Below, piece after piece: positions 46,525 to 55,411 of a stretch of 64,000 nucleotides of DNA (positions are counted from its first letter, which is position 1; each line of letters begins with the position of its first letter). The notes under the pieces are model-generated. The model was given only the letters and a program-made list of their open reading frames with translations, searched no databases and was not told the DNA's origin. Both the position numbers and the translations under genes were made by a program. The DNA lies in assembly GCF_001307295.1 (NCBI RefSeq), contig NZ_CP012700.1:251001-315000 (forward strand). The letters run 5' to 3'. Source of the DNA: Sphingopyxis macrogoltabida. Lineage in GTDB: Bacteria > Pseudomonadota > Alphaproteobacteria > Sphingomonadales > Sphingomonadaceae.

Positions 46525-46741
46525 CGCGGCGGCGGTGATCGTCGATGCGCGCGGTATGCGTTGCCCGTGGCCGGCCTTGCGGCTGGCGCGGGCGATGCGC
46601 ACGGCGACCGAGGTGCTGCTGATTGCCGACGATCCGCAGGCGGGCCGCGAAGTTGCCGCGCTTGCTGCCGAGCAGGGCTGGCGGTGGAGCCCCGAAACCG
46701 GTTCGGCCGATGCGGAGCAATGGCGCATCTGTCGCGACTGA
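46514..46741 (+). CDS. TusA-like sulfurtransferase family protein
   Basis: A 75-residue SirA/TusA/YeeD-fold protein. VDARGMRCPWPALRLARAM near residue 9 holds the conserved CPxP Cys that carries persulfide in TusA. The start overlaps the end of der by 11 bases, so it is cotranscribed and coupled. Which sulfur pathway it serves is not evident: tRNA thiolation, molybdenum cofactor or another. No sulfurtransferase partner lies nearby. Confidence 0.82.
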   Translation: MTSDAAAVIVDARGMRCPWPALRLARAMRTATEVLLIADDPQAGREVAALAAEQGWRWSPETGSADAEQWRICRD

Positions 46742-46857
46742 TCCGAATAGGGACGGCATTCGTCGCTGCGGGGCGCCGGCGTAACCTCTTTTTTACCGGC
46801 CTTGGCGCATGGGATGTCCGGGACCACGGGCCGAATATTTGCCAAGGAACGAAAGCA

Positions 46858-47262
46858 GTGGACGAAATCCTGGTCGATTGGGATGAATTTCGCGCCACGC
46901 GTACCCAGCTGGGGGCCGCGTTCGTGCGGATTCTCGGCTATTTTCGGGAAGACGGCATCAAGTCGGTCGCGGCGATCGAGGACGCGATGCGCGCCCGCGA
47001 TGCGCGCGGACTCGTCATGCCGGCCCACACGCTGAAAAGCGAAGCGCGGCAGTTCGGCGCCGAAAGGCTGGGCGCGCTGTCAGAAGATATCGAAATTTTT
47101 GCGCGCCATTGTCTGGAAAGCCAGATCAGCCCCGAAGAATATCTTCCGCGCGTCGTCACGCTGCGTCCGCTGTTCGAGGAAACGCTTGCCGCGCTCGAGC
47201 GCGAGGCCAATCCGCTCGTCCAGCGCCGCGCGCCGGGCTTCGGACGCGCCGCCGGTTACTGA
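46858..47262 (+). CDS. Orphan Hpt domain phosphotransfer protein
   Basis: A 134-residue histidine phosphotransfer protein. The phosphorylated His is expected in MPAHTLKSEARQFGAERLG near residue 58, embedded in a helical bundle (FVRILGYFREDGIKSVAAIEDAM before it). It would relay phosphate between a hybrid kinase and a response regulator; neither is in the window. The start is GTG 46858 with AAGGA ten bases upstream. Its end overlaps the convergent DUF418 gene by 7 bases. Confidence 0.82.
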   Translation: MDEILVDWDEFRATRTQLGAAFVRILGYFREDGIKSVAAIEDAMRARDARGLVMPAHTLKSEARQFGAERLGALSEDIEIFARHCLESQISPEEYLPRVVTLRPLFEETLAALEREANPLVQRRAPGFGRAAGY

Positions 47263-48506
47263 GTTGGCCGGAGCCGCATCGGCTGCCACTTTCCACGCGC
47301 GAGGCTGCGCCATAGCCATTCGAGCGGGCCATAATGGAAGCGTTCGAGCCACGGCTTCGACCAGAGCAGCATGAGCCCCCACACGCCGATGCAGACCAGA
47401 TAGAGCGGCCAGCGCCCGACGTCGCCGAACAATCCAAGACCATAGCCGTAGAACAAAGTCGTCATCGCGATGCTGGTGCCGAGATAGTTGGAGAAGGCGG
47501 CGCGGCCCGCCGCCGCGACGCGGGCAAGCCATGCACTGGCGTGCGCGTGCCGGATCAGGAGCAGGAGGAGCGCGGCATAGGCGATGGTCATCATCAGCCG
47601 TCCCGGTCCCGCCCACGCCATGAAGGCATTTACCCCGACAATATAGTCGAAGCCCGACCGCCATTGGAGCCAGGCAATGGCGATGGTGAGCAGCAGCCCC
47701 GGCGGCAACCACCGCCACGCGACCCGCCGGTAATCGTCGGCCGCCCAGCGGCCGGTCAGGAAGCCGTTCCGGAACAGCGCCATGCCGAGCATCATCAGCG
47801 GCAGCGTTTCGAGCATCGATATCAGCACTCCGACGAAGGGATTGGCGGCGCTATCCAGCCGCTCTTCGAGCATCGGCAGGTAGGGGCCGCGATAGAGCGC
47901 CAGTTCTTCGGTCACTTCGTCGTCGATCGCGCCATAATCGTCGCGCAGATCGCTTCCCGCTGCCGCAAAGGGCGACGCGGGATCGTCCGCAAAGCTGGCG
48001 AGAGCGAGCTGGCCGCCGAAGAGGAGCGACGTCAGCAGCGTGCCCAGCGTGAACAGCCCGATCGCCCATTTGATCAGCCGGCGCGCTTCCCAATGGCGAA
48101 AGCCGAAGGCGACGCAGCCGACGGCGGCGTAGAGAAACAGGATGTCGCCCCACCAGAGAAAGAAATAATGGCAGAGGCCGAAGATCGCGAGCCAGACCAT
48201 GCGCCGGTAATGAACGGCGCCGGCGTCCTGTCCGGCGGCTTCAGCGCGGTCGACGATCAGGAGCATGCTGGCGCCGAACAGGATCGAGAACAGCCCGCGC
48301 ATCTTGCCGTCGACGAGGATGAAACCGAACAGCCACGCCGCGATATCAGCGGCGGTTTCGCCGCCATAGGCCTTGGGCGAGACATAGGCCATTTCGGGCA
48401 TCGCGAAGGCGACGATGTTCAACGCGAGGATGCCCATCACCGCAAAGCCGCGTAACGCGTCGAGGGTGACGAGCCGGGCCGGCGCAATTTCCTGATCTTC
48501 GCGCAT
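47256..48506 (-). CDS. DUF418 (YeiB-like) membrane protein
   Basis: A 416-residue polytopic protein with about ten helices. VTLDALRGFAVMGILALNIVAF is the heparan-acetyltransferase-like N-terminal helix shared with DUF418 proteins, GLFSILFGASMLL the conserved second segment, and GRAAFSNYLGTSIAMTTLFYG the C-terminal DUF418 motif. YeiB-like proteins are thought to be transporters or acyltransferases; the role is unknown. Divergent from the COQ4 gene with two dyads between them. Confidence 0.88.
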   Translation of the reverse strand: MREDQEIAPARLVTLDALRGFAVMGILALNIVAFAMPEMAYVSPKAYGGETAADIAAWLFGFILVDGKMRGLFSILFGASMLLIVDRAEAAGQDAGAVHYRRMVWLAIFGLCHYFFLWWGDILFLYAAVGCVAFGFRHWEARRLIKWAIGLFTLGTLLTSLLFGGQLALASFADDPASPFAAAGSDLRDDYGAIDDEVTEELALYRGPYLPMLEERLDSAANPFVGVLISMLETLPLMMLGMALFRNGFLTGRWAADDYRRVAWRWLPPGLLLTIAIAWLQWRSGFDYIVGVNAFMAWAGPGRLMMTIAYAALLLLLIRHAHASAWLARVAAAGRAAFSNYLGTSIAMTTLFYGYGLGLFGDVGRWPLYLVCIGVWGLMLLWSKPWLERFHYGPLEWLWRSLARGKWQPMRLRPTQ

Positions 48507-48517
48507 CGCTTCCGCTC

Positions 48518-48541
48518 ACTGTATTATTAATATATAACAGT
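48518..48541. promoter_or_regulatory. AT-rich dyad upstream of DUF418
   Basis: A 24-base AT-rich element bounded by ACTGT (48518-48522) and ACAGT (48537-48541), 11 bases upstream of the DUF418 ATG. It stands out in a high-GC background. It could be an operator or the promoter core; TTGACT lies next to it on the minus strand (48544-48539). Confidence 0.45.
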
Positions 48542-48572
48542 CAAGTACGGTCCCGCAGCCGATGCTGTAAAT

Positions 48573-48596
48573 CACTATTGACATCACTGTCAGTAA
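48573..48596. promoter_or_regulatory. Candidate TetR-type operator upstream of COQ4 gene
   Basis: The dyad TGACA-TCAC-TGTCA (48579-48592) overlaps TTGACA at 48578-48583, a good -35; TAGATG 16 bases on is a possible -10. The 24-base region matches the TetR-hydrolase divergent site at 29461-29484 at 20 of 24 positions, including the identical first 12 bases CACTATTGACAT. Confidence 0.65.
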
Positions 48597-48637
48597 TGCT
48601 AGATGGGCAGCATCAACTGATTCGAACGAGAGCGACT

Positions 48638-49417
48638 ATGACGCCGACCATCTTCTCCCATCCCGACCGCCAGCCCGCGAAGTTCCGCCCGTTCAAGGCG
48701 CTGGGGCACTTCCGCAAGCTCATCAAGGACAAGGAAGACACCGAACAGGTCTTCCACATCTTCGAGAACCTGCCGCGCAAGGGTTTCCTCGACGACGCCC
48801 GCGCCTTTGTCGAAAGCGATCTCGGCAAGCGGCTGATGGCCAGCGAGCCCTATCTGCCCGACCTGCTCGACGACCATGCCTGGATCGACGAACTGCCCGA
48901 GGGGAGCGTCGGCCATGCCTATGTGACCTTCATGCGCCGCGAAGGCCTTTCGGCCGCCGGGCTCGTCGCCGAAAGCGACAAGATGGGACGCCCAAAGTTC
49001 GACGATCAACTCCAATGGTATGCGAACCGCCTGCGCGATACCCACGACCTGTTCCACATTCTAACCGGCTATGGTCGCGATGCGCTCGGCGAACAGTGCG
49101 TGCTCGGGTTCACCTATGGCCAGACGGGCAATTACGGCAATGCGTTCATCGCCTATGCCGGGGGTTACGAGGTGAAGCGTAGCATCAAGAGCGATGCCCC
49201 GGTGATGGGCGCGATCCGTCAGGGCCAGCGCCACGGCAGGGCGTCGAAGGCGATCATCGAGCAGGACATCCGCGCGCTGCTCGCCGAACCGCTCGAAGCG
49301 GCACGGGCGCGGTTGGGAATCGGGAAACCGACGCTCTACAAGGAAGCGCACCGGGCGTACCGCAGCCGTGGCATCGATCCGTACAACTTCCTCGCGGCAG
49401 AGGCCGCGATGGCGTGA
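48638..49417 (+). CDS. COQ4 family ubiquinone-biosynthesis protein
   Basis: A 259-residue COQ4 homologue. The zinc-binding signature is DTHDLFHILTGYGRDALGEQ near 145, with the HDxxHx(n)E pattern. Recent family knowledge links COQ4 to oxidative decarboxylation at C1 of the quinone ring; in alphaproteobacteria it often accompanies TetR regulation. GQTGNYGNAFIAYAGGYEVKR and AYRSRGIDPYNFL are conserved C-terminal parts. The start at 48638 follows GAGAGCG; a TTG at 48578 falls inside the promoter and is rejected. Confidence 0.88.
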   Translation: MTPTIFSHPDRQPAKFRPFKALGHFRKLIKDKEDTEQVFHIFENLPRKGFLDDARAFVESDLGKRLMASEPYLPDLLDDHAWIDELPEGSVGHAYVTFMRREGLSAAGLVAESDKMGRPKFDDQLQWYANRLRDTHDLFHILTGYGRDALGEQCVLGFTYGQTGNYGNAFIAYAGGYEVKRSIKSDAPVMGAIRQGQRHGRASKAIIEQDIRALLAEPLEAARARLGIGKPTLYKEAHRAYRSRGIDPYNFLAAEAAMA

Positions 49418-49419
49418 TT

Positions 49420-49482
49420 GTTCCCCGGCGAAGGCCGGGGTCCGTTTCACAGTTGCATGGGCCCCGGCTTTCGCCGGGGTTC
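49420..49482. repeat. Intergenic inverted repeat (class 4 palindrome)
   Basis: Arms 49420-49442 (CCCCGGCGAAGGCCGGGG core) and 49459-49482 (CCCCGGCTTTCGCCGGGG core) lie head to head between the convergent COQ4 and DUF3052 genes. Each arm can also fold alone. Confidence 0.8.
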
Positions 49483-49891
49483 ACCTTATTCGGCGCAGCT
49501 CTTTCCGGATCATCAATTTGAGGCCGGACCAAGTCGCGTGGATCGCACAGACTTTCACATCGACCCATCCCATGGGCAGACAGATTTCGCGAATGACGTC
49601 CTCGGTGATGTCGGTCGGAACCTTTGATGCCTTTTTGGGCCAACTGACCCAGAGGAAACCGGCGGGGTCGATCAGCGTGCGCAAATCGGCGAGCGGGCGT
49701 TCGAGTTCGGCGTGGTCGGTCGTAAAGATATGCGCGACCTGCAATCCCGGTTCGGGTGCGGGGCGTTCATCGAGGGTGACTTCACCGATTTCGGTGCGTA
49801 CGCACTCCGGCATCGCGTGGAACCACGCCCGCATGCCGTCCTTCAACGACAGCTTCTTTATGAGCGGGGTGCCCGAATAGCCCGCGGTCAT
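49481..49891 (-). CDS. DUF3052 family protein
   Basis: A 136-residue protein of unknown function resembling DUF3052. MTAGYSGTPLIKKLSLKDGM is the family opening, and LRTLIDPAGFLWVSWPKKASK and ITEDVIREICLPMGWVDVKVCA the conserved later part, ending in a basic tail. The fold looks Rossmann-like without clear catalytic residues. ATG 49891 overlaps the DUF72 stop (ATGA), which sets the start and indicates an operon. Confidence 0.8.
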   Translation of the reverse strand: MTAGYSGTPLIKKLSLKDGMRAWFHAMPECVRTEIGEVTLDERPAPEPGLQVAHIFTTDHAELERPLADLRTLIDPAGFLWVSWPKKASKVPTDITEDVIREICLPMGWVDVKVCAIHATWSGLKLMIRKELRRIR

Positions 49892-50622
49892 AGCCGCGCG
49901 ATCAGCGCCTGCGCAGCCGCTGGGTTGCGCACTTTCGCGCCGGCGATGAAGAAGAGGAAGACGTCGCGGTCGCCCTTCGCCCAATCCTTCGCCTGCTTTG
50001 CCCAACCGTCCAGCGCCGCGTCTGTGTAGCCGGTTTCGACATCCTCCTGCGACCGTTGAAGGCGGGCGTAGGTGAAGTCGGCGGTCTGTTCGTCGATGCA
50101 GGGAAATTCGTCGCTGTCGGCATAGACGACCGCCATGTTGCGTTCGCGCAGCATGTCGATGAACGCCTGATCGCGAAAGCTTTCATGGCGAACCTCGATC
50201 GCATGGCGCAGCGGCAGGCCGTCCTGCGTGTCGGGGAGCAGGTCGAGGAAGCCTGCGAAGTCGTCACGGTCGAACTTCTTCGTCGCCATGAACTGCCAGT
50301 GGATCGGGCCAAGGCGGTCGCCGAGCCGGGTGAGGCCTTGCGTCAGGAATTTCTCGATGGATCCCGCGCCCTCGGCCAGCACCTTGCGGTTGGTCGTAAA
50401 GCGTGACGCCTTGACGCTGAACTTGAAACCGTCCGGGACCGATGCTGCCCAATTGGCAAAGGTTTCGGGTTTCTGGCTGCCATAATAGGTGCCGTTGATC
50501 TCGATGCCGGTCAGATGCTGCCCGGCATATTCGAGCTCGCGCTTTTGCGCGAAGCCGGCGGGATAGAAAGGGCCGCGCCATGGTTCGAAGGTCCAACCGC
50601 CGATTCCGACATGGATGCTCAT
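49888..50622 (-). CDS. DUF72 family protein (COG1801)
   Basis: A 244-residue TIM-barrel-like protein of the widespread DUF72 family. HVGIGGWTFEPWRGPFYP is the typical N-terminus, FYGSQ-like INGTYYGSQKPETFANWAASV follows, and FSVKASRFTTNRK and AIEVRHESFRD are conserved strands. Biochemical function is unknown; distant endonuclease-IV-like similarity has been suggested for the fold. The stop overlaps the DUF3052 start. Confidence 0.87.
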   Translation of the reverse strand: MSIHVGIGGWTFEPWRGPFYPAGFAQKRELEYAGQHLTGIEINGTYYGSQKPETFANWAASVPDGFKFSVKASRFTTNRKVLAEGAGSIEKFLTQGLTRLGDRLGPIHWQFMATKKFDRDDFAGFLDLLPDTQDGLPLRHAIEVRHESFRDQAFIDMLRERNMAVVYADSDEFPCIDEQTADFTYARLQRSQEDVETGYTDAALDGWAKQAKDWAKGDRDVFLFFIAGAKVRNPAAAQALIARL

Positions 50623-50632
50623 GCATTACCTC

Positions 50633-50710
50633 CGTCATCCCGGCGAAGGCCGGGATCGCATCGTTGCGTTTCGCCGCACCGGCGAGATCCCGGCCTTCTC
50701 CGGGATGACG
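50633..50710. repeat. Intergenic inverted repeat (class 5 palindrome)
   Basis: Arms 50633-50656 and 50686-50710 are inverted copies with the core CGTCATCCCGG, located between purL and the DUF72 gene, both on the minus strand. It lies just after the purL stop and may act as its terminator. Confidence 0.8.
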
Positions 50711-50720
50711 GGTGAGCGGG

Positions 50721-52976
50721 TTATGCGAGCGCCGCGTCGGCCCCCATCAGTGTCGGGAAGAAGCCTTCATGTGCTTCGCGCAGTTCGGCGAGCGTTACCT
50801 GATGGTCGCTGCCCTCGAGTTCGAAGACGATGCGGTCCTTGATCGTGCGGCCGACGGGATCGACCGGCACGTCGGCGCGGCCGGCGGCGTCGAGGAAGTC
50901 GGCGAGGCAGGTGTCGCAAACGGTGACGAGATAGAGGCCCTGATCTTCGCCGAAGAAGCTTTCGGCGACGCCGAAGGGCTGTTCTTCGCTGACGAGCACG
51001 CCGATGTTCGACTTCAGCGCCATTTCGGCGAGCGTCACCGCGATGCCGCCGTCTGACACGTCGTGGCAGGCGGTGATCCAGCCGGCGTTGATCGCGCCGC
51101 GGATGAAGTCGCCGGTGCGCTTTTCGGCGCGCAGGTCGACGGGCGGCGGGGGGCCTTCCTCGCGGCCGAGGATTTCGCGCAGCCACACCGACTGGCCGAG
51201 GTGGCCGGCGCGTTCGCCGACCGCGAGCACGATGTCGCCGGTGCGCTTGAAGCCGATACCGACGGCGCGGTTCAAATCCTCGATCACGCCGACGCCGCCA
51301 ATCGCGGGGGTGGGCAGGATCGCGCTGCCGCCGCCGGTCGCCTTGCTCTCGTTATAGAGGCTGACGTTGCCCGAAACGATCGGATAGTCGAGCGCGCGGC
51401 ACGCCTGCGCCATGCCGTCGAGGCAGCCCACGATCTGGCCCATGATTTCGGGGCGCTGCGGGTTGGCGAAGTTGAGGCAGTTGGTGATCGCGAGCGGAGT
51501 CGCGCCGACCGCGCTGATGTTGCGCCAGGTTTCGGCGACCGCCTGCTTGCCGCCCTCGACGGGGTCGGCGTAGCAATAGCGCGGGGTGCAGTCGGTCGAC
51601 ATCGCGAGCGCGCGGTTGGTGCCGTGGATGCGGACGAGCGCAGCGTCGCCGCCGGTCTGCACCGTGTCGGCGCCGACCTGGCTGTCATATTGCTCCCAGA
51701 TCCAGCGGCGGCTGGCGATATCGGGGGTGCCCATCAGCGTCTTGAGGTCCGCGGCGACGTCGGTCGTCTCGGGAACGTTTGCCAGCTCGGGTTGCTTCGG
51801 GGTCGGGACGTGCGGGCGGTCGTAGAGCGGCGCATCGTCGGCGAGCGGGGCGAGCGGGATGTCGCAGACGATCTCGCCATGATGCTCCAGCACCATGCGG
51901 CCGGTGTCGGTAACGGTGCCGATGACCGCGAAGTCGAGCTCCCATTTGTGGAAGATCGCTTTCGCAAACTCTTCCTTGCCGGGCTTCAGGACCATCAGCA
52001 TGCGTTCCTGCGATTCCGACAGCATCATTTCGTATGCCGTCATGCCGGTTTCGCGCTGCGGCACGTCATCCATCTTGAGGTGAAGGCCGACGCCGCCCTT
52101 CGACGCCATTTCGACCGAAGAGGAAGTGAGGCCGGCTGCGCCCATGTCCTGGATCGCGACGATTGCGTCTGATGCCATCAGCTCGAGGCAGGCTTCGATC
52201 AGCAGCTTTTCGGTGAAGGGGTCGCCGACCTGCACGGTCGGGCGTTTTTCCTCGGCATCCTCGCCGAAGTCGGCCGATGCCATTGTGGCGCCGTGGATGC
52301 CGTCGCGGCCGGTTTTCGAGCCGACATAGACGATCGGATTGCCGACGCCGCTGGCGGCCGAATAGAAGATCTTGTCCTGCTCGGCGACGCCGACGGTCAT
52401 CGCGTTGACGAGGATATTGCCGTCATAGGCCTTGTGGAAATTAACCTCGCCGCCGACCGTGGGGACGCCGACGCAATTGCCATAGCCGCCGATGCCGTGG
52501 ACGACGCCCGAGATGAGATGCTTCATCTTCGGATGGTCGGGGCGGCCGAAGCGCAGCGCGTTGAGGTTCGCGACCGGGCGCGCGCCCATGGTGAAGACGT
52601 CGCGCAGGATGCCGCCGACGCCGGTCGCCGCGCCCTGATAGGGTTCTATATACGACGGGTGGTTGTGGCTCTCCATCTTGAAGATCGCGGCGAGCTTCTT
52701 GCCATCCGGGCCTTCGCCGATGTCGATGACGCCGGCATTTTCGCCGGGGCCGCAGATCACCCAAGGCGCCTCGGTGGGCAGTTTCTTCAAATGGATGCGC
52801 GAGCTTTTGTAGCTGCAATGTTCCGACCACATGACCGAGAAGATGCCGAGCTCGACGAGGTTCGGCTCGCGCCCGAGCGCGTGCAGGACGCGCTCATATT
52901 CTTCCGGAGACAGGCCGTGTTCGGCAACGATCTCGGGGGTGATGACGGAGGCGGGCGCGGTTGCGGTCTGAGTCAT
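50721..52976 (-). CDS. purL: Phosphoribosylformylglycinamidine synthase subunit II
   Basis: A 751-residue small-type PurL, which with PurQ and PurS converts FGAR to FGAM in purine synthesis. [16 protein letters not shown] near 48 and [19 protein letters not shown] near 100 bear the catalytic His and ATP/Mg contacts. [29 protein letters not shown] and [11 protein letters not shown] mark the two AIRS-like halves. Length is normal for the PurLQS type. purQ and purS are not adjacent in the window. Confidence 0.96.
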   Translation of the reverse strand: MTQTATAPASVITPEIVAEHGLSPEEYERVLHALGREPNLVELGIFSVMWSEHCSYKSSRIHLKKLPTEAPWVICGPGENAGVIDIGEGPDGKKLAAIFKMESHNHPSYIEPYQGAATGVGGILRDVFTMGARPVANLNALRFGRPDHPKMKHLISGVVHGIGGYGNCVGVPTVGGEVNFHKAYDGNILVNAMTVGVAEQDKIFYSAASGVGNPIVYVGSKTGRDGIHGATMASADFGEDAEEKRPTVQVGDPFTEKLLIEACLELMASDAIVAIQDMGAAGLTSSSVEMASKGGVGLHLKMDDVPQRETGMTAYEMMLSESQERMLMVLKPGKEEFAKAIFHKWELDFAVIGTVTDTGRMVLEHHGEIVCDIPLAPLADDAPLYDRPHVPTPKQPELANVPETTDVAADLKTLMGTPDIASRRWIWEQYDSQVGADTVQTGGDAALVRIHGTNRALAMSTDCTPRYCYADPVEGGKQAVAETWRNISAVGATPLAITNCLNFANPQRPEIMGQIVGCLDGMAQACRALDYPIVSGNVSLYNESKATGGGSAILPTPAIGGVGVIEDLNRAVGIGFKRTGDIVLAVGERAGHLGQSVWLREILGREEGPPPPVDLRAEKRTGDFIRGAINAGWITACHDVSDGGIAVTLAEMALKSNIGVLVSEEQPFGVAESFFGEDQGLYLVTVCDTCLADFLDAAGRADVPVDPVGRTIKDRIVFELEGSDHQVTLAELREAHEGFFPTLMGADAALA

Positions 52977-53008
52977 GGCGCGCCTTTAGCGACACAGGCG
53001 CAAAACGA

Positions 53009-53045
53009 ACAGACCCCATGATGCATTTTGCACCATGGGGTCTGT
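53009..53045 (-). terminator. Hairpin between exported small protein and purL
   Basis: A perfect 12-base stem (53009-53020 with 53034-53045, arm ACAGACCCCATG) encloses a 13-base loop containing a smaller TGCA dyad. It follows the stop of the small exported protein on the minus strand and precedes purL, so it probably ends that transcript. Confidence 0.75.
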
Positions 53046-53060
53046 GGCCGGAGCCGATTA

Positions 53061-53351
53061 TCAGCGTGAGGCGACAGTGGTGGCGGGTGCGGCCAGCGGC
53101 TCGACTTCGCGGAGCGGAAAGCTGACCTGTTGCGACCCGACGGTACCGCGAACGCGATGTTCGCCGACGCGCAGCCTGAAGGGCTTGCCGGTGCGTTCCT
53201 CGACACCGCTGATGATGCGATGCTCGCCGACCTTGGTGACGGTATAGCTGTAGGTCACGCCGCGATGTTCGAAGCGGTGCGTTTCTTCGGCATGCGCCGC
53301 AACTGGCACCAGCGCAAACAGGCCGAAGACAGGAAGAATGACATTTTTCAT
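53061..53351 (-). CDS. Small exported hypothetical protein
   Basis: A 96-residue protein with a clear signal peptide (MKNVILPVFGLFALVPVAAH, cleavage after AHA). The mature part of about 75 residues is beta-rich and charged: HRFEHRGVTYSYTVTKVGEHRIISGV, ending in an Ala/Pro tail. I do not recognise the family. The start at 53351 gives the clean signal; an ATG at 53378 adds nine residues. Monocistronic, closed by a strong hairpin. The 132 bases upstream show no gene. Confidence 0.7.
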   Translation of the reverse strand: MKNVILPVFGLFALVPVAAHAEETHRFEHRGVTYSYTVTKVGEHRIISGVEERTGKPFRLRVGEHRVRGTVGSQQVSFPLREVEPLAAPATTVASR

Positions 53352-53483
53352 AGCGCAAGTCCTTGTCTGAATGAACAAAACTTGCCTTTACGCCCCTCTC
53401 TCTTGTGCGGTGCAGCATGACTGGCATGCCGGGCAGCGGCAATTGCAAAAACCCGAATTGCGATTGCGCCGCAGCGCAGACCT

Positions 53484-54143
53484 TCAAGCGGCCGCGAAGC
53501 TCGACCGGCGGTTCCAGCCCGCCCAGCATGCGACAAGGCAGAGCAGCGCATAAGCGCCGAGCATTGTTGCCGGAATGGCAAGCGAATAGCTTGCCTCCTT
53601 CGGCCCGAACCAGTCGACCGCCTGTGCAAAGGCGAGCAGCGTCGCGAGCACCCACAGGCGCCGGTTGCCCGTGGGCGCCGCCGTGCGCCGGGCATAATAG
53701 ACTAGTGCCCCGCCGATCAGCGCGATTTCGAGCGGCATTGCGAGGGCGGGATGGTTCCAGAGGCCGAAGCCGAGCTTCGGCGGCGCCCCGGCGAGCGTCA
53801 GGTCGGGGACATGGACGAGCAGGTCGACGAACCAGTGCGAAACGACGACCAATGCGGCGCCGATCGCGGCCTCGCGCCGTTTGGTGGCGAGCCAGATCAG
53901 CCCGCCGAAGATGGCGCCCCACAGCAGCGCGCCGAGCAGGCTGTGGGTGTAGGGCATATGATAGAGGTCCATCGGGTTCATCGCGGCGATACCCGGCACG
54001 ATCCGCATCTTCTCGATGCCGGGCACGAGCAGCGCGGCAAAGCCGATATCGACGAGCTGAGCGGCGACGAACAGCGTCCCGAGCCCGGCGGCTTTCGGGC
54101 GGGCGGCGGCGACCAGCGCCGGAGCGAAATGGCCGATGAACAT
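53484..54143 (-). CDS. YdjM-like membrane-bound metal-dependent hydrolase family protein
   Basis: A 219-residue membrane protein with about six helices. MFIGHFAPALVAAA is the family start, DLYHMPYTHSLLGALLWG the central conserved His segment, and VSHWFVDLLVHVPDLTL the HxxxDxxxHxxD-like motif. These match the YdjM/DUF457-like membrane hydrolase group, whose activity is not established. The start at 54143 aligns with the family; a longer ATG at 54197 is possible. The 83 bases to divergent xseB contain no clear motif. Confidence 0.75.
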   Translation of the reverse strand: MFIGHFAPALVAAARPKAAGLGTLFVAAQLVDIGFAALLVPGIEKMRIVPGIAAMNPMDLYHMPYTHSLLGALLWGAIFGGLIWLATKRREAAIGAALVVVSHWFVDLLVHVPDLTLAGAPPKLGFGLWNHPALAMPLEIALIGGALVYYARRTAAPTGNRRLWVLATLLAFAQAVDWFGPKEASYSLAIPATMLGAYALLCLVACWAGWNRRSSFAAA

Positions 54144-54226
54144 GCGTACGATGCTATCGATGCGGACCGCCTCGTCAAGCTCGACGCACTTGACCATCGG
54201 GGGGCGAAAGGGCCAAAGCAGGCGCC

Positions 54227-54490
54227 ATGACGGACATTCCCGAACCTTCCGCCGAACCGGCTATCGCCTCGCTTTCGTTCGAGGCCGCGATGGGCGAACT
54301 GGAGACGATCGTGCGGCGGCTCGAAAGCGGCGACGTCAGCCTCGAGGAATCGGTGACGCTGTACGAGCGCGGCCATGCGCTGCGCACGCATTGCGAGGCG
54401 CGGCTTGCTGCGGCGCAAGCGCGGATCGAACAGGTCAGTCTCGGTGCGGACGGTCAGCCGGCGGGAACCACGCCTTTCGGCGAAAGCTGA
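54227..54490 (+). CDS. xseB: Exodeoxyribonuclease VII small subunit
   Basis: An 87-residue helical subunit that binds XseA for single-strand DNA degradation and repair. SFEAAMGELETIVRRLESGDVSLEESVTLYERGHAL is the family signature (about 17-52). A Pro/Glu-rich N-terminus precedes it. It begins the xseB-ispA-coaD run; xseB next to ispA is common in proteobacteria. xseA is not in the window. Confidence 0.95.
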   Translation: MTDIPEPSAEPAIASLSFEAAMGELETIVRRLESGDVSLEESVTLYERGHALRTHCEARLAAAQARIEQVSLGADGQPAGTTPFGES

Positions 54491-54493
54491 CCG

Positions 54494-55411
54494 GTGGCGA
54501 GCGTCGACAGCGATTCGGGCGAGACCCGGTTGCTCCTTGCCACGCAGGCCGAGGTCGTGGCCGGAATCGATCGCCTGTTCGACCAGTTGCTCCCCGTGCC
54601 CGTCGATCCGCGCGAGCGGCTTTATCAGGCGATGCGCCACGCCGCGATCGCGGGTGGCAAGCGGCTCCGGCCGCTGCTCGTCCGCGCGGCGGGCGACCTG
54701 TTTCACGTCGATCACCGGCTTTCGCTGCGTGTCGGCGCTGCGGTCGAGGCGATGCACGTGTATTCGCTGATCCACGACGATCTGCCGTGCATGGACAATG
54801 ACGACATCCGCCGCGGCAAGCCGACCGTGCACAAAGCGTTCGACGAGGCCACCGCAGTGCTCGCGGGCGATTCGCTCCATGCGCTGGCATTCGAATGGCT
54901 TTGCGATCCGGCGACCAGCGCCGACCCGTTCATCCGCAGCGAGCTGTGCTGCGAGCTGGCGCGCTCTGCCGGGCCGGCTGGCATGGCGGGCGGTCAGATG
55001 ATGGACCTCGCCGCCGAGACGTCGGACTTCGACCTGCGCACCGTGACGCGGCTTCAGCAGCTCAAGACCGGGGCGCTGATCGCCTTTTCGGTCGAGGCGG
55101 GGGCGATCCTGGCGCGCATCCCGCCCGAAGGCCGCACGCCGCTGCGCGGTTATGCGCGCGACATCGGGCTCGCCTTCCAGATCGCCGACGACATCATGGA
55201 CGTCGAGGGCGACGAAGCGCTTGCCGGCAAGGCGCTGCACAAGGACGATGCCGCGGGCAAGGCGACCTTTGTCACGCTGATGGGGCTGGAGCGCGCGCGC
55301 GAACAGGCAACCGCGCTGGTCGACCAGGCGATCGGGCATCTGTCGGCTTATGGCGAAGAGGCGGCATTGCTGCGCGCTATCGCACGTTATGTGGTGGAAA
55401 GGGACCATTGA
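54494..55411 (+). CDS. ispA: Farnesyl diphosphate synthase (polyprenyl synthetase)
   Basis: A 305-residue short-chain prenyl transferase condensing IPP with DMAPP and GPP. The first Asp-rich motif is IHDDLPCMDNDDIRRGKPT near 97 with the bacterial DDxxxxD spacing, and the second is FQIADDIMDVEGDE near 232. GGKRLRPLLVRAAGDL precedes them. The start is GTG 54494, three bases after xseB; no better ATG is present. Product length cannot be proven but the motif spacing is FPP-type. Confidence 0.93.
   Translation: MASVDSDSGETRLLLATQAEVVAGIDRLFDQLLPVPVDPRERLYQAMRHAAIAGGKRLRPLLVRAAGDLFHVDHRLSLRVGAAVEAMHVYSLIHDDLPCMDNDDIRRGKPTVHKAFDEATAVLAGDSLHALAFEWLCDPATSADPFIRSELCCELARSAGPAGMAGGQMMDLAAETSDFDLRTVTRLQQLKTGALIAFSVEAGAILARIPPEGRTPLRGYARDIGLAFQIADDIMDVEGDEALAGKALHKDDAAGKATFVTLMGLERAREQATALVDQAIGHLSAYGEEAALLRAIARYVVERDH

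Noticed and set aside
53405..53560. Cys-rich plus-strand reading (GNCKNPNCDCAAAQ) as a metallothionein-like gene
   Set aside because: Short, no ribosome site, and it runs into the antisense strand of the YdjM-like gene; not supported beyond chance.
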